A stretch of DNA of 64,000 bases from an uncultured Lachnospiraceae bacterium (GCA_905209865.1 CAJLUP010000001.1:1-64000); one strand, 5' to 3'. Counted from the stretch's first letter, positions 51,664 through 60,961 are shown. The notes: generated by a model not told the origin, from the sequence alone. Numbers and translations: made by a program.

Positions 51664-52728
51664 ATGGAATTAGAAAAGTTTGATCCTGTCTGTGCCGCAG
51701 TGCTGAAAAAGACGGAAATTGATAAGCCGGCATATCCGGTGATAGATTTTCATATGCACATGGGAAAAATGCTGTTAGGGGAATCGTATGAAACAGAGTA
51801 TGATACGCAGGAGTATGTAAGGGAACTGAAAGAATCCGGCGTTGTATGCGCTGTAAACATGGATGGCTATTTCGGACAAGAACTGAAAAAGATGCAAAAG
51901 AAACAAGAAGGGTTCGAGGAAATGTTTTTCAATTTTATGCAGCTTGATTTTTCTGCATATGATGAGCCTGATTTTTGTAATAGGACAGAAACGGTTATAG
52001 AAGAATCGTACAGACAGGGCTGTCGGGGAATTAAGTTGTGGAAAGATCTTTCGCTGTGGAAGCGGGATAAATACGGCAAGCCGATCCGTACAGATGATCC
52101 TCGTTTTGATATCATCTATGATACGGCGGCAAAACTGCATATTCCGGTATTGATGCATATTGCCGATCCGGCGGCGTTTTTTACTCCGAAGAGTGAGAGG
52201 AATGAACGCTGGGAAGAGCTTGATGTCTGTCCGGAGTGGGATTTTTCAGATCGTGAAACATATATGAGCTTTGAAGAACTTATGCAAATGCAGGAGAATA
52301 CAGTGCGCAGCCATCCGAAAACAACGTTTGTGATCGCTCATGTCGGAAGTTATGCGGAAGATTTGGGTTGGGTGAGCGCGCAGCTGGAGAAATATCCGAA
52401 TATGTATATTGATGTTGCGGCGCGTCTGGCGGAGATTGGACGAGTGCCTTACAGCGCGCGGGAGTTTTTTGTGAAGCATCAGGATCGGATCTTGTTCGGT
52501 ACAGACTGTACGCCGCTTAGTATGGGATGTCATAAGATTTATTATCGTTTCTTTGAGACGAAAGACGAGTATTTTCCGTATCAGCCGGAAGGAGAACTTC
52601 CGGGTCAGGGAAGATGGGCGATCTATGGGATCGGACTGGAGGACGAAATATTGAGAAAAATTTACTACAAAAATGCGTGTAAGGTTCTTTCCCTTGACGA
52701 AAGCAGATTTGCGGGAGGTGTGAGATGA
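51664..52728 (+). CDS. amidohydrolase-fold metal-dependent hydrolase
   Basis: 354 residues, TIM-barrel amidohydrolase (Amidohydro_2 type, the group with lactonases and decarboxylases). Metal-site motifs: IDFHMHMG (H30, H32), RGIKLWKDL, VLMHIADP, FVIAHVGSYAEDLGW and FGTDCTPL. Its place between a sugar importer and a sugar kinase is unusual. It might open a sugar lactone formed by oxidation, remove an N-acyl or other substituent, or act on an aglycone freed by the GH4 enzyme. All of these are guesses from context. It overlaps the kinase gene by ATGA. Confidence 0.8.
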   Translation: MELEKFDPVCAAVLKKTEIDKPAYPVIDFHMHMGKMLLGESYETEYDTQEYVRELKESGVVCAVNMDGYFGQELKKMQKKQEGFEEMFFNFMQLDFSAYDEPDFCNRTETVIEESYRQGCRGIKLWKDLSLWKRDKYGKPIRTDDPRFDIIYDTAAKLHIPVLMHIADPAAFFTPKSERNERWEELDVCPEWDFSDRETYMSFEELMQMQENTVRSHPKTTFVIAHVGSYAEDLGWVSAQLEKYPNMYIDVAARLAEIGRVPYSAREFFVKHQDRILFGTDCTPLSMGCHKIYYRFFETKDEYFPYQPEGELPGQGRWAIYGIGLEDEILRKIYYKNACKVLSLDESRFAGGVR

Positions 52729-53702
52729 GACGGTATTTAAGCGTTGACTGCGGCGGAACGAAGACGGCGTTCCTCTTATGCCGTGAGACGGGAGAATTGG
52801 AGGCTGCGTGTACATTAGGTCCGGGCAATTATATGGTGAATGGGATCGATCATGTTCTGTCAGTGTTAAAAGACGGCATTTTGCAGATCTGCTGTCAGGC
52901 CGGGATTGCACAAAGTGAGATTACACATAGTTTTATAGCAATCGCAGGTTTTAAGGATATCCCGTCGGATGTGCCGATTCTCACACGTCTTGTGCAGGAA
53001 ACGTTTCCGAGAATGGCGATAACACTAGGTAACGATACGGAAAATGCGCTGGCGGGATCGCTTCTTGGGAAACAGGGGATTCACGTTATTGCAGGAACGG
53101 GATCGATCGGCCTTGGGTTTGATAAAGACGGACGTTATGTGCGAAGCGGAGGATGGCATCATCTTTTTGGAGGAGATGAAGGCAGTGGTTACTGGATCGG
53201 ATGTCAGTTGATCCGGCATTTTACGATGCAGGCGGATGGAAGAGAAGAAAAAACCGCTATGTTTGATTACATTTTAACAAAATATCATCTTGCGTGTCCT
53301 GAAGACATTCTTAAGCTCGTCATTAACGAGTGGAAAGGGGAACGGGATAAGCTGGCTTCTATGTCTAAGGATGCATATGAGCTTGCGGAACAAGGCGACG
53401 CTGCTGCGGCAGATATTTTCAAAAGTGCGGCTCGTGAACTTGCAAAGGTTGTAAAAGGCGTATACCGAAACGGACATTTTGATACTCCGGTCTATGTGTC
53501 TTATTCAGGCGGCGTGTTCAAAGCGATGAAATATATAAAAGAAACTATGGAAAAAGAACTTCAGGACGTTTCATGCGTTTTTACAGAACCGTGTCTTCTG
53601 CCGTCTGCGGGCGGAATTATACTGGCATGCAGGGAAGACGGATATGAGGTGAGCGAACAGATGATTGACAATCTGCGCAAGGCACAGTATATGCGTGTAT
53701 AA
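52725..53702 (+). CDS. BadF/BadG-type sugar kinase (N-acetylglucosamine kinase-like)
   Basis: 325 residues of the ASKHA fold. The phosphate-1 loop SVDCGGTKTAFLL lies at 6-18, the second loop includes GNDTENALAGSL and AGTGSIGLGF, and GGWHHLFGGDEGSGYWIG is highly typical of the NagK-like BadF/BadG/BcrA/BcrD family. Predicted to phosphorylate the monosaccharide delivered by this operon, possibly an amino sugar. Start overlaps the amidohydrolase stop (ATGA), so the two are translationally coupled. Confidence 0.87.
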   Translation: MRRYLSVDCGGTKTAFLLCRETGELEAACTLGPGNYMVNGIDHVLSVLKDGILQICCQAGIAQSEITHSFIAIAGFKDIPSDVPILTRLVQETFPRMAITLGNDTENALAGSLLGKQGIHVIAGTGSIGLGFDKDGRYVRSGGWHHLFGGDEGSGYWIGCQLIRHFTMQADGREEKTAMFDYILTKYHLACPEDILKLVINEWKGERDKLASMSKDAYELAEQGDAAAADIFKSAARELAKVVKGVYRNGHFDTPVYVSYSGGVFKAMKYIKETMEKELQDVSCVFTEPCLLPSAGGIILACREDGYEVSEQMIDNLRKAQYMRV

Positions 53703-53708
53703 AATGAT

Positions 53709-55130
53709 ATGAAAAAAATAAAAGAAAAATATATCGGAAACAAGGCTTTTTATACAATGGTTATGGCGATCGCGATTCCGATCATGGTGCAGAACGGACT
53801 TACGAATTTTGTGAATCTGCTGGATAACATTATGGTCGGAAGACTTGGGACAGAGCAAATGTCGGGAGTCTCGATTGTCAATCAGATTATTTTTGTGTAT
53901 GATCTGTGTATTTTTGGCGGGGTTGCCGGGGTGGGAATTTTCACCGCGCAATATTTTGGACAGAAAAATGACGAGGGAATACGCAGTACGTTTCGCTATA
54001 AGTTTTGGCTGGCGCTGATCATTACTGTCGGCGCCGTTTTTGTTTTTTTATTTTTTGGAAAAGAACTGATTCTTTTGTATTTGACTGGGGAGAACGGTGG
54101 TAGTTCAGGAGCGACGTTGAAGTACGGTATGGCGTATATGAGGATTGTTCTACTGTATTTTCCGGCGTTTATGATCTTACAGATCTATGCAAGTACGATG
54201 CGCGAATGCGGAGAAACAGTTGTGCCTATGAAAGCCGGAATCATGGCGGTGGCAGTTAATCTTATTTTGAATTATCTGCTTATATATGGAAAGTTTGGAT
54301 TTCCAAGGCTCGGTGTGGCTGGGGCTGCTGTGGCGACCGTAATGTCTCGCTATGTAGAGGCGGCGGCCGTTGTGATTTGGGCGCATACTCATACTGAAAC
54401 AAATACATATATGAAAGGCATTTACAGAACAATGTCCATCCCCAGCCATCTTGTGAAAAAATATTTTGTGAAGGGAATGCCGCTTTTGCTGAACGAGGCG
54501 TTGTGGTCTTTTGGGATGGCCGTGCTGGTGCAAAATTATTCGGTGAGAGGTTTGACGGTAATTGCGGCAATGAATATTGCAGATACGATCAATAACCTTT
54601 TCAGTGTTATTTTTGCGGCGATGGGAGAATCGGTGGCTATTATAGTAGGGCAGGTTCTTGGATCCGGAGATATGAAAAAGGCAAGGGATACGGATAATAA
54701 GATGATTGCGTGTTGCATTTTTATCAGTTTTACAGTATCTGTCTTACTGTTTCTTTGCGCACCGTTTTTCCCGCGGATTTATAATACGACAAATGCTGTG
54801 CGTACGGCGGCGATGGGGCTTATTTTGGCGCAGGCGGTGTTTACCCCGCAGAATGCGTTTTTGAATGCCGCTTACTTTACGCTTCGGGCAGGCGGAAAAA
54901 CAGGGATTACTTTTTTCTTTGACTGTGTATTCCTTTGGTGCGTGAACGTTCCGGTCGTTTTTGTTTTGTGCCGATACACAAGTCTTGCTCCGTGGGCTGT
55001 TTACAGCGCGATGCAGATTGGAGAGTGGCTGAAATGTATTGCGGGCGCGGTCATGGTGAAAAAGGGAGTGTGGCTTCAGAATCTGACCGGAAGCAGGGAG
55101 ATGAAAGTGAGAACTTCTGTGGAAAAATGA
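53709..55130 (+). CDS. MATE family efflux transporter
   Basis: 473 residues, about twelve hydrophobic segments, with the internal repeat and text of MATE (MatE) sodium- or proton-driven exporters: IPIMVQNGLTNFVNLLDNIMVGRLG near the start and ANIADTINNLF-like segments in the second half. It starts 6 bp after the kinase stop without a clear ribosome site of its own, so it is translated with the sugar operon. Export of a toxic intermediate or aglycone is one possible reason; a chance neighbour is another. Confidence 0.88.
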   Translation: MKKIKEKYIGNKAFYTMVMAIAIPIMVQNGLTNFVNLLDNIMVGRLGTEQMSGVSIVNQIIFVYDLCIFGGVAGVGIFTAQYFGQKNDEGIRSTFRYKFWLALIITVGAVFVFLFFGKELILLYLTGENGGSSGATLKYGMAYMRIVLLYFPAFMILQIYASTMRECGETVVPMKAGIMAVAVNLILNYLLIYGKFGFPRLGVAGAAVATVMSRYVEAAAVVIWAHTHTETNTYMKGIYRTMSIPSHLVKKYFVKGMPLLLNEALWSFGMAVLVQNYSVRGLTVIAAMNIADTINNLFSVIFAAMGESVAIIVGQVLGSGDMKKARDTDNKMIACCIFISFTVSVLLFLCAPFFPRIYNTTNAVRTAAMGLILAQAVFTPQNAFLNAAYFTLRAGGKTGITFFFDCVFLWCVNVPVVFVLCRYTSLAPWAVYSAMQIGEWLKCIAGAVMVKKGVWLQNLTGSREMKVRTSVEK

Positions 55131-55139
55131 AGAAAAGCA

Positions 55140-55168
55140 TTGACATTTCTGTATGTACATTGTAAAGT
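55140..55168 (+). promoter_or_regulatory. promoter of the metK riboswitch transcript
   Basis: TTGACA at 55140-55145 (perfect), a 17-bp spacer and TAAAGT at 55163-55168, about 35 bp before the aptamer. Confidence 0.7.
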
Positions 55169-55203
55169 CTTGTTTGGAACAAATAATTGAATAAAAATAC
55201 TTT

Positions 55204-55301
55204 CTCTTATTCAGAGCAGTGGAGATACAAAGGATCTGAGAAGCTGCGGCAACCCCTGAGCAGGAAGGTGCCAACCTGAGCGAGTCATCGAACAATAAGA
55301 G
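55204..55301 (+). ncRNA. SAM-I riboswitch (S-box)
   Basis: The closing helix CTCTTAT (55204-55210) pairs with ATAAGAG (55295-55301). Between them stand the hallmark S-box blocks: CAGAGCAGTGGAG, GATCTGAGAAGCTGCGGCAA, CCCCTGAGCAGGAAGGTGCC and CAACCTGAGCGAG. SAM binding stabilises the aptamer and favours the downstream terminator, cutting metK expression when SAM is plentiful. Confidence 0.97.
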
Positions 55302-55318
55302 GATTGTTGTGATAGAGA

Positions 55319-55347
55319 AACAGTCCGCTTTTGCGGGCTGTTTTTAT
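55319..55347 (+). terminator. riboswitch-controlled terminator
   Basis: AACAGTCCGC, TTTT loop, GCGGGCTGTT (one G-T pair) and a run of T's, 17 bp after the SAM-I aptamer. It is the expression platform of the riboswitch. Confidence 0.85.
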
Positions 55348-55464
55348 TTCATAGGAACTGTGTTCCGTGAAATAAAAACGCTCCGCGAGGATTGCACTGC
55401 GGCGGATAGGAATTATGTTGCTGAAGCAACCCGCCGCAGGCGGAGAATTCTGCAGGCAGAATTC
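55347..55464 (+). repeat. nested palindromic element in the metK leader
   Basis: Three stem-loops stand in a row. First TTTCA..GGAAC/GTTCC.TGAAA (55347-55372). Second a nested structure: CTCCGC/GCGGAG outside, CTGCGGCGG/CCGCCGCAG inside and GTTGC/GCAAC around TGAA at the tip (55381-55445). Third GAATTCTGC/GCAGAATTC (55445-55464). Nothing known of SAM-I leaders needs this. I have the impression of similar sequence between genes in other Lachnospiraceae, so it may be a dispersed repeat, but only one copy is in the window. Confidence 0.6.
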
Positions 55465-55512
55465 TTTCTTGATCATAAAGAAATAGAGAAAGTGGATGAA
55501 AGGAGAACGGTT

Positions 55513-56706
55513 ATGGAAAGAGAAAAGATTTTATTTACTTCTGAGTCAGTTACAGAAGGACATCCGGATAAGATGTGCGATCAGATCTCGGATGCGATTT
55601 TAGACGCGCTTATGGAGCAAGATCCGATGAGCCGTGTTGCCTGTGAGACATGTTGTACGACAGGCGTCGTAATGGTTATGGGTGAGATCACGACAAAGGC
55701 ATATGTAGATATTCCGAAGATTGTGCGCGATACAGTTCGTGAGATCGGATATACGAGAGGAAAATACGGATTCGATGCGGATACGTGCGGTGTGATCACA
55801 ACGATCGACGAGCAGTCTTCAGATATTGCAATGGGCGTTGACAAAGCGCTTGAAGCAAAAGAGCATAAAATGTCAGAAGATGATATTGAAGCGATCGGAG
55901 CAGGAGATCAGGGAATGATGTTCGGTTATGCATCCGATGAAACAGAAGAATATATGCCGTACCCGGTGGCAATGGCACATAAACTTGCGCGCCGTCTGAC
56001 AGAAGTGAGAAAGAACGGAACACTGCCGTACCTTCGTCCGGATGGGAAAACACAGGTAACTGTGGAATATGATGAGAACGGTGTTCCAAAACGTCTGGAT
56101 GCGGTTGTTCTTTCTACGCAGCATGACCCGGAAGTGACGCAGGAACAGATCCATGAAGATATTAAGAAATATGTCTTTGATGAAATGATTCCGGCGCATA
56201 TGACAGATGATGAAACGAAATTTTTCATTAATCCGACAGGCCGTTTTGTAATCGGAGGACCTCATGGGGACAGCGGTTTGACGGGCCGCAAGATCATCGT
56301 TGATACTTACGGCGGAATGGCGCGCCACGGCGGCGGCGCTTTCTCGGGAAAGGACTGCACGAAGGTTGACCGTTCTGCGGCATATGCAGCACGTTATGCG
56401 GCGAAGAATGTCGTGGCGGCAGGACTGGCGAAACGTTGTGAGATTCAGCTCTCCTATGCGATTGGCGTAGCACAGCCGACATCTGTATCGGTAGATACAT
56501 TCGGTACGGGAAAGGTTTCGGATACAAAACTTGTAGAGATCATCCGTGAGAACTTTGATTTCCGTCCGGCAGGAATTATTAAAATGCTGGATCTGCGCAG
56601 ACCGATCTACAAACAGACTGCGGCGTATGGACATTTCGGAAGATTGGATGTTGAACTTCCGTGGGAAAAACTGGATAAAGTTGACGATCTGAAAAAATAT
56701 CTTTAG
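55513..56706 (+). CDS. metK: S-adenosylmethionine synthetase
   Basis: 397 residues. Makes SAM from methionine and ATP. Landmarks: [23 protein letters not shown] at the N-terminus, [12 protein letters not shown] near 127, [28 protein letters not shown] and the closing ball-and-chain segment. ATG at 55513 follows AAGGAGAACGG; the frame is open upstream through the leader element but that part is not protein-like. Control by the SAM-I riboswitch gives direct product feedback. Confidence 0.97.
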   Translation: MEREKILFTSESVTEGHPDKMCDQISDAILDALMEQDPMSRVACETCCTTGVVMVMGEITTKAYVDIPKIVRDTVREIGYTRGKYGFDADTCGVITTIDEQSSDIAMGVDKALEAKEHKMSEDDIEAIGAGDQGMMFGYASDETEEYMPYPVAMAHKLARRLTEVRKNGTLPYLRPDGKTQVTVEYDENGVPKRLDAVVLSTQHDPEVTQEQIHEDIKKYVFDEMIPAHMTDDETKFFINPTGRFVIGGPHGDSGLTGRKIIVDTYGGMARHGGGAFSGKDCTKVDRSAAYAARYAAKNVVAAGLAKRCEIQLSYAIGVAQPTSVSVDTFGTGKVSDTKLVEIIRENFDFRPAGIIKMLDLRRPIYKQTAAYGHFGRLDVELPWEKLDKVDDLKKYL

Positions 56707-56747
56707 TCGTAGACCAAAAACGGTTGCAGCATGTGAAATGCAGCAAG

Positions 56748-56796
56748 GCCGCTGCCCGGACATGGAGAGCATGAATGGGCGGCGGTTTCTTTTTTT
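56748..56796 (+). terminator. terminator of metK
   Basis: GCCGCTGCCC pairs with GGGCGGCGG (56748-56757 with 56777-56785; small bulge), followed by TTTCTTTTTTT. Confidence 0.8.
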
Positions 56797-56861
56797 GAAG
56801 AAGTGAATTTTGAAGACAAGGTGAAAAAAGGCGGGGCAGGCTTTGTTTATAAAAAGTTTCG

Positions 56862-56890
56862 TTGAAGAAGCAGTGTCATGACGGTATAAT
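56862..56890 (+). promoter_or_regulatory. sigma-A promoter of the two-component operon
   Basis: TTGAAG at 56862-56867, a 17-bp spacer and TATAAT at 56885-56890, 46 bp before the kinase start. Confidence 0.75.
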
Positions 56891-56935
56891 AATATTATCA
56901 CGCGAAAGCGAGAATCTGTTTTGGGAGGAGCGCTT

Positions 56936-57991
56936 ATGAAACTTAAGACAAAATTGATCGTGGCATTTATGTCTGTTATGATCCTGCCTATGATCTTTAT
57001 GACGGTCGTGATGCATACATTTGCACCGCGGGAGGTGGGAGAACTTCAGCAGCTTTATATGATCGTTGTATTTATTACGACGACGATGCTGATCTATTGG
57101 ATCTACCGTTCGGTTTCGCTTCCTTTGGCAAAACTTCAAAAGGCGGCAAGAAATATCAAAGAGGGCAACCTTGATTTTGAGATCAGGCAGGAATCAGACG
57201 ACGAGATCGGGCAGCTCTGTCAGGACTTTGAGGAAATGAGGCTCAGGCTGAAAGCCAATGCAGAAGAAAAAGTAGCATTTGACAGGGAGAACAAAGAGCT
57301 GATCAGTAACATTTCTCATGATCTGAAGACGCCGATCACTGCCATAAAAGGATATGTAGAAGGCATCATGGACGGGGTTGCCGACACACCGGAAAAGATG
57401 GACAGATACATTAAGACAATCTATAATAAAGCAAATGAGATGGATCTGCTTATTAATGAGCTGACTCTTTATTCAAAGATCGATACGAACCGTATCCCGT
57501 ATAATTTTACGACAATATCTGCGAAAGATTATTTCGGAGACTGCGGAGAGGATCTTCACATGGAGCTTGAGTCGAAGGGGGTAGAGTTTACCTATCGAAA
57601 CGACATGGAAGAAGACTGTAAAGTGATCGTTGATCCGGAGCAGCTTAGAAGAGTTATTAACAATATTGTGTCTAATTCTTTAAAATATATGGATAAACCG
57701 AACGGAAAGGTTACGATGGAAGTAAAAGATGTCGGTGATTTTATTCAGATTGAATTAGGCGATAACGGCAAGGGCATTGCGGCGAAGGATCTGCCGTACA
57801 TTTTTGATCGCTTTTACCGGACGGATGCTTCCAGAAATTCATCAAAGGGAGGAAGCGGAATCGGGCTTTCGATCGTGAAGAAGATCGTGGAAGAGCACGG
57901 AGGCAATATATGGGCGACCAGTGAAGAGGGCGCCGGAACAACAATGTATTTTGTAATCAGAAAATATCAGGAGGTATCGATTGATGAGTAA
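56936..57991 (+). CDS. sensor histidine kinase
   Basis: 351 residues. Two membrane helices (about 7-29 and 42-60) separated by only a dozen residues, then HAMP (about 61-115), HisKA with the phospho-acceptor in NISHDLKTPITAIKGY (H128), and an HATPase domain with N-box NNIVSNSLKYM, G1 GDNGKGIA and G2 GGSGIGLSIVKKIVEEHGG. The almost missing outer loop marks an intramembrane-sensing kinase, often answering envelope stress or antibiotics in Firmicutes. ATG follows GGGAGGAG. It overlaps the regulator gene by 8 bp. Confidence 0.92.
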   Translation: MKLKTKLIVAFMSVMILPMIFMTVVMHTFAPREVGELQQLYMIVVFITTTMLIYWIYRSVSLPLAKLQKAARNIKEGNLDFEIRQESDDEIGQLCQDFEEMRLRLKANAEEKVAFDRENKELISNISHDLKTPITAIKGYVEGIMDGVADTPEKMDRYIKTIYNKANEMDLLINELTLYSKIDTNRIPYNFTTISAKDYFGDCGEDLHMELESKGVEFTYRNDMEEDCKVIVDPEQLRRVINNIVSNSLKYMDKPNGKVTMEVKDVGDFIQIELGDNGKGIAAKDLPYIFDRFYRTDASRNSSKGGSGIGLSIVKKIVEEHGGNIWATSEEGAGTTMYFVIRKYQEVSIDE

Positions 57992-58676
57992 GCGTATTTT
58001 GATCGTGGAAGATGAAGAAAGTATTGCAGACCTTGAAAAGGATTATCTTGAGCTGAGTAATTTTGAAGTGGAAGTGGCGAACGACGGAGAACTGGGACTG
58101 CAAAAAGGGCTTGGAGGCGATTTCGATCTGATTATTCTTGATCTGATGCTTCCGGGTGTTGACGGTTTTGAGATCTGCCGTCAGATACGAGATCAGAAGA
58201 ATACTCCGATCATTATGGTTTCTGCGAAAAAAGATGATATTGATAAGATCAGGGGACTTGGTCTTGGCGCGGACGATTATATGACAAAGCCATTTAGTCC
58301 CAGCGAACTCGTGGCGCGTGTGAAAGCACATCTTGCCAGATATGAACGTCTGATCAACAGCAATGCGGAAGAAAATGAAGTTATTGAGATCCGCGGACTG
58401 AAGATCGATACAACAGCGAGACGGGTTTGGGTCGGAGGAGAAGAACGGTCGTTTACGACGAAGGAATTCGATCTGCTTACATTTTTAGCAAGTCATCCGA
58501 ACCATGTGTATACGAAAGAAGAATTGTTCCGCGAGATTTGGGATATGGAATCGATCGGAGATATCGCTACCGTGACGGTTCATATTAAGAAGATCCGCGA
58601 GAAGATCGAATACGATACGTCGCATCCGCAGTATATTGAAACGATATGGGGCGTCGGTTATCGCTTTAAAGTATAA
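57984..58676 (+). CDS. OmpR/PhoB-type response regulator
   Basis: 230 residues. Receiver domain (about 4-118) with acidic pocket EDEES, phospho-acceptor D53 in LIILDLMLPGVDG, and K in YMTKPFSP; winged-helix DNA-binding domain (about 132-228) with TTKEFDLLTFLASHPNHVYTKEELF and TVTVHIKKIREKIE..RGVGYRF-like end (WGVGYRFKV). Cognate of the kinase in the same operon. Targets are unknown; the potassium transporter genes downstream have their own promoter. Confidence 0.93.
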   Translation: MSKRILIVEDEESIADLEKDYLELSNFEVEVANDGELGLQKGLGGDFDLIILDLMLPGVDGFEICRQIRDQKNTPIIMVSAKKDDIDKIRGLGLGADDYMTKPFSPSELVARVKAHLARYERLINSNAEENEVIEIRGLKIDTTARRVWVGGEERSFTTKEFDLLTFLASHPNHVYTKEELFREIWDMESIGDIATVTVHIKKIREKIEYDTSHPQYIETIWGVGYRFKV

Positions 58677-58716
58677 TCGTGCGAGAAATAAAAAGAAATC
58701 TGCATTTACAGCGGGC

Positions 58717-58747
58717 AAAAAGGAGTTTCGTTTTCGGAGCTCCTTTT
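58717..58747 (+). terminator. terminator of the two-component operon
   Basis: AAAAGGAG (58717-58724) pairs with CTCCTTTT (58740-58747). An outer stem ATTTACA/TGTAAAT can extend it. Confidence 0.7.
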
Positions 58748-58750
58748 CTA

Positions 58751-58779
58751 TTGTAAATGTTGATAAATGCGTGTATCAT
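58751..58779 (+). promoter_or_regulatory. promoter of the potassium transporter genes
   Basis: TTGTAA at 58751-58756, a 17-bp spacer and TATCAT at 58774-58779. Confidence 0.6.
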
Positions 58780-58868
58780 ATAGAAGTCAAAAGAGAAACG
58801 GCGGACATGATAAGATGGATGCCGGATATAGGGGAAGACAGATTAAGATCAAAGGGTGATTTTGAAAA

Positions 58869-60257
58869 ATGGAAAAAGGGAAAAAGAGTCCGAGAAAATT
58901 GAAGTTAAATACAGTGCAGACTGTAGCAATGGGCTTTTTCGGTGTGATCCTCGGAGGAGGAATACTGCTTAGCCTTCCGGTCTGTAATCAAAAACCGATT
59001 GAATTTATCGATGCATTGTTTACGTCTGTCAGCGGCGTGTGTGTTACGGGTCTTATGACCGTAGTTCCGGCAGAGCAGTTTACGCTGCTGGGAAAGCTGA
59101 TCCTGCTGCTTTTGATACAGGTCGGCGGACTTGGGGTGATCGCATGTATGTCCGCGTTTTTTCTTTTATTAGGAAAAAGAATCAATATGAAAGGCAGGAT
59201 CACGATACGGCAGGCATATGGACTGGATACGCTCTCGGGACTTGTAAGATTTATAATCCGCATTTTAAAAGGAACGTTTTTGGTGGAGGGGATCGGCGCA
59301 GTACTTTTTGCGATCCGGTTTGTCCCGGAATTTGGCTTTATAAAGGGGATCGGTTATGGGATCTTCCATTCGATTTCGGCATTTTGTAATGCGGGGATCG
59401 ATATTCTTGGAAGTACCAGTTTCATTCAATATGCTGGATCTCCGCTTATTAATTTTACAACAATGTTTCTGATCGTTATGGGAGGACTTGGTTTTCCGGT
59501 ATGGCATGATATTGCGGTCAATGCAAGAAAGCTGTGGGGAATGAAGAAACGACCGTTGAAATGGATGTTTACCCGCCTTCGTTTGCAGAGCAAGATCGTA
59601 CTTGTGATGACGGGGATGCTGCTCTTATGCGGAACTCTCGGTTTTTTCCTCCTTGAGTTCAACAATCCGGAAACGATAGGAAATATGAATCTGTTTGAGA
59701 AGATGATGGCGTCGCTGTTCCAGTCGGTTACGACAAGAACGGCAGGGTTTGCCACTGTGCCGCAGGGCGCTTTGCGGGAAAGTTCCAAGCTTTTGGGATG
59801 CATGCTTATGTTTATCGGAGGATCTCCGGCAGGTACGGCCGGAGGCGTTAAGACAACGACGATCGCGATGCTTTTGCTTACGGTTCTCTGTGTGCTGAAA
59901 AACAGAAAGGATACGGAGTGTTTTGACAGAAAGATTGATAACAATATTGTCAGATCGGGAATTACGATCACGATGGTAACTTTGATCTTTTTGATGACGG
60001 GAATTACGGCTCTTACGATTTTTGAACCGGGAGTTGATTTTCTTGATCTGGCATATGAGGCGGCGTCTGCAATGGGGACAGTCGGATTGACGGCTGATCT
60101 TACCCCGGTTTTGAGCAGGGGCAGTCATGTGATCCTTATGATCCTTATGTATGTCGGCAGGATCGGACCGCTGACGATGGCGCTGCTGTTATCAGGACGA
60201 AGTGACAGGGATTCACAGTTTAGAGAACTGCCGGAAGAAAATGTAATGCTTGGATAG
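58869..60257 (+). CDS. TrkH/KtrB family potassium channel subunit
   Basis: 462 residues, ion-conducting membrane subunit. The four selectivity-filter repeats are visible: TSVSGVCVTGL, ISAFCNAGIDI, SVTTRTAGFAT and EAASAMGTVGLT, each with the central glycine. Size and text are nearest to KtrB-type proteins of Firmicutes. It needs the RCK subunit encoded next. Its ATG overlaps no other frame and has AAAGGGTG about 12 bases upstream. Confidence 0.92.
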   Translation: MEKGKKSPRKLKLNTVQTVAMGFFGVILGGGILLSLPVCNQKPIEFIDALFTSVSGVCVTGLMTVVPAEQFTLLGKLILLLLIQVGGLGVIACMSAFFLLLGKRINMKGRITIRQAYGLDTLSGLVRFIIRILKGTFLVEGIGAVLFAIRFVPEFGFIKGIGYGIFHSISAFCNAGIDILGSTSFIQYAGSPLINFTTMFLIVMGGLGFPVWHDIAVNARKLWGMKKRPLKWMFTRLRLQSKIVLVMTGMLLLCGTLGFFLLEFNNPETIGNMNLFEKMMASLFQSVTTRTAGFATVPQGALRESSKLLGCMLMFIGGSPAGTAGGVKTTTIAMLLLTVLCVLKNRKDTECFDRKIDNNIVRSGITITMVTLIFLMTGITALTIFEPGVDFLDLAYEAASAMGTVGLTADLTPVLSRGSHVILMILMYVGRIGPLTMALLLSGRSDRDSQFRELPEENVMLG

Positions 60258-60304
60258 AAGACGGATAAAAGAGGATGATGCATGAAAACGAAGGGAGACA
60301 GATT

Positions 60305-60961
60305 ATGAATAGACAGTTTGCAGTGCTGGGACTTGGAAGTTTTGGCTCGAGTGTGGCTCTTACATTAGAAAATATGGGATGCGATGTGCTGGCAGTAGAC
60401 GAATCTTATGAAAAGGTGCAGGAGATCGCCGATAAAGTTTCTTATGCAGTTAAGGCAGATGTGTCAGATCCTGATGCGTTACAGTCTCTTGGAGGACGGA
60501 ATTTAGACGGCGTTGTCATTGCCACTTCGGAAAGTCTGGAGGCGAGTATTATGGCGACGATGCTCTGCAAGGAAATGGGAATTCCACTTGTAGTGGCGAA
60601 GGCGAAAGATAAGCTCCAGGGAGCGATTCTGCAAAGGGTCGGGGCAGACCGCATCGTGTATCCTGAGATCGAGATGGGAAGCCGTGTGGCAAAAAGTCTT
60701 GTGTCGAAAGAATTTGTGGATTGGATATCTCTTTCGAACGATTACAGTATGGTAGAGATCGTTGTGCCAAAGAACTGGATCGGCAAGAGTCTTGTTGATC
60801 TTGGCATAAGGGAACGTCTGGGGATCAATGTTGTCGGTATAATTAAGAACGGAAAGATCGAAGTGGCGATCGATCCGCAGGAACATCTTCAGGAAAATAC
60901 GATCTTGATCGTAATCGGTTCCAACGATATTCTTGAAAAATTTGATACGAAGAACAGATAG
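60305..60961 (+). CDS. TrkA/KtrA family potassium uptake regulator
   Basis: 218 residues, cytoplasmic RCK protein gating the channel. The Rossmann NAD/ATP-binding RCK_N domain has GLGSFGSSVALTLENMGCDVLAVD (8-31), followed by an RCK_C domain (about 135-215, IVVPKNWIGKSLVDLGIRERLGINVVGI). In Ktr systems ATP, ADP or cyclic di-AMP binding sets channel activity. ATG at 60305 follows AAGGGAG; an in-frame ATG at 60275 has no ribosome site. Confidence 0.92.
   Translation: MNRQFAVLGLGSFGSSVALTLENMGCDVLAVDESYEKVQEIADKVSYAVKADVSDPDALQSLGGRNLDGVVIATSESLEASIMATMLCKEMGIPLVVAKAKDKLQGAILQRVGADRIVYPEIEMGSRVAKSLVSKEFVDWISLSNDYSMVEIVVPKNWIGKSLVDLGIRERLGINVVGIIKNGKIEVAIDPQEHLQENTILIVIGSNDILEKFDTKNR

Noticed and set aside
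55309..55512. N-terminal extension of metK through the leader
   Set aside because: The open frame crosses the riboswitch terminator and palindromes, and MetK starts at the ATG at 55513 after a good ribosome site.
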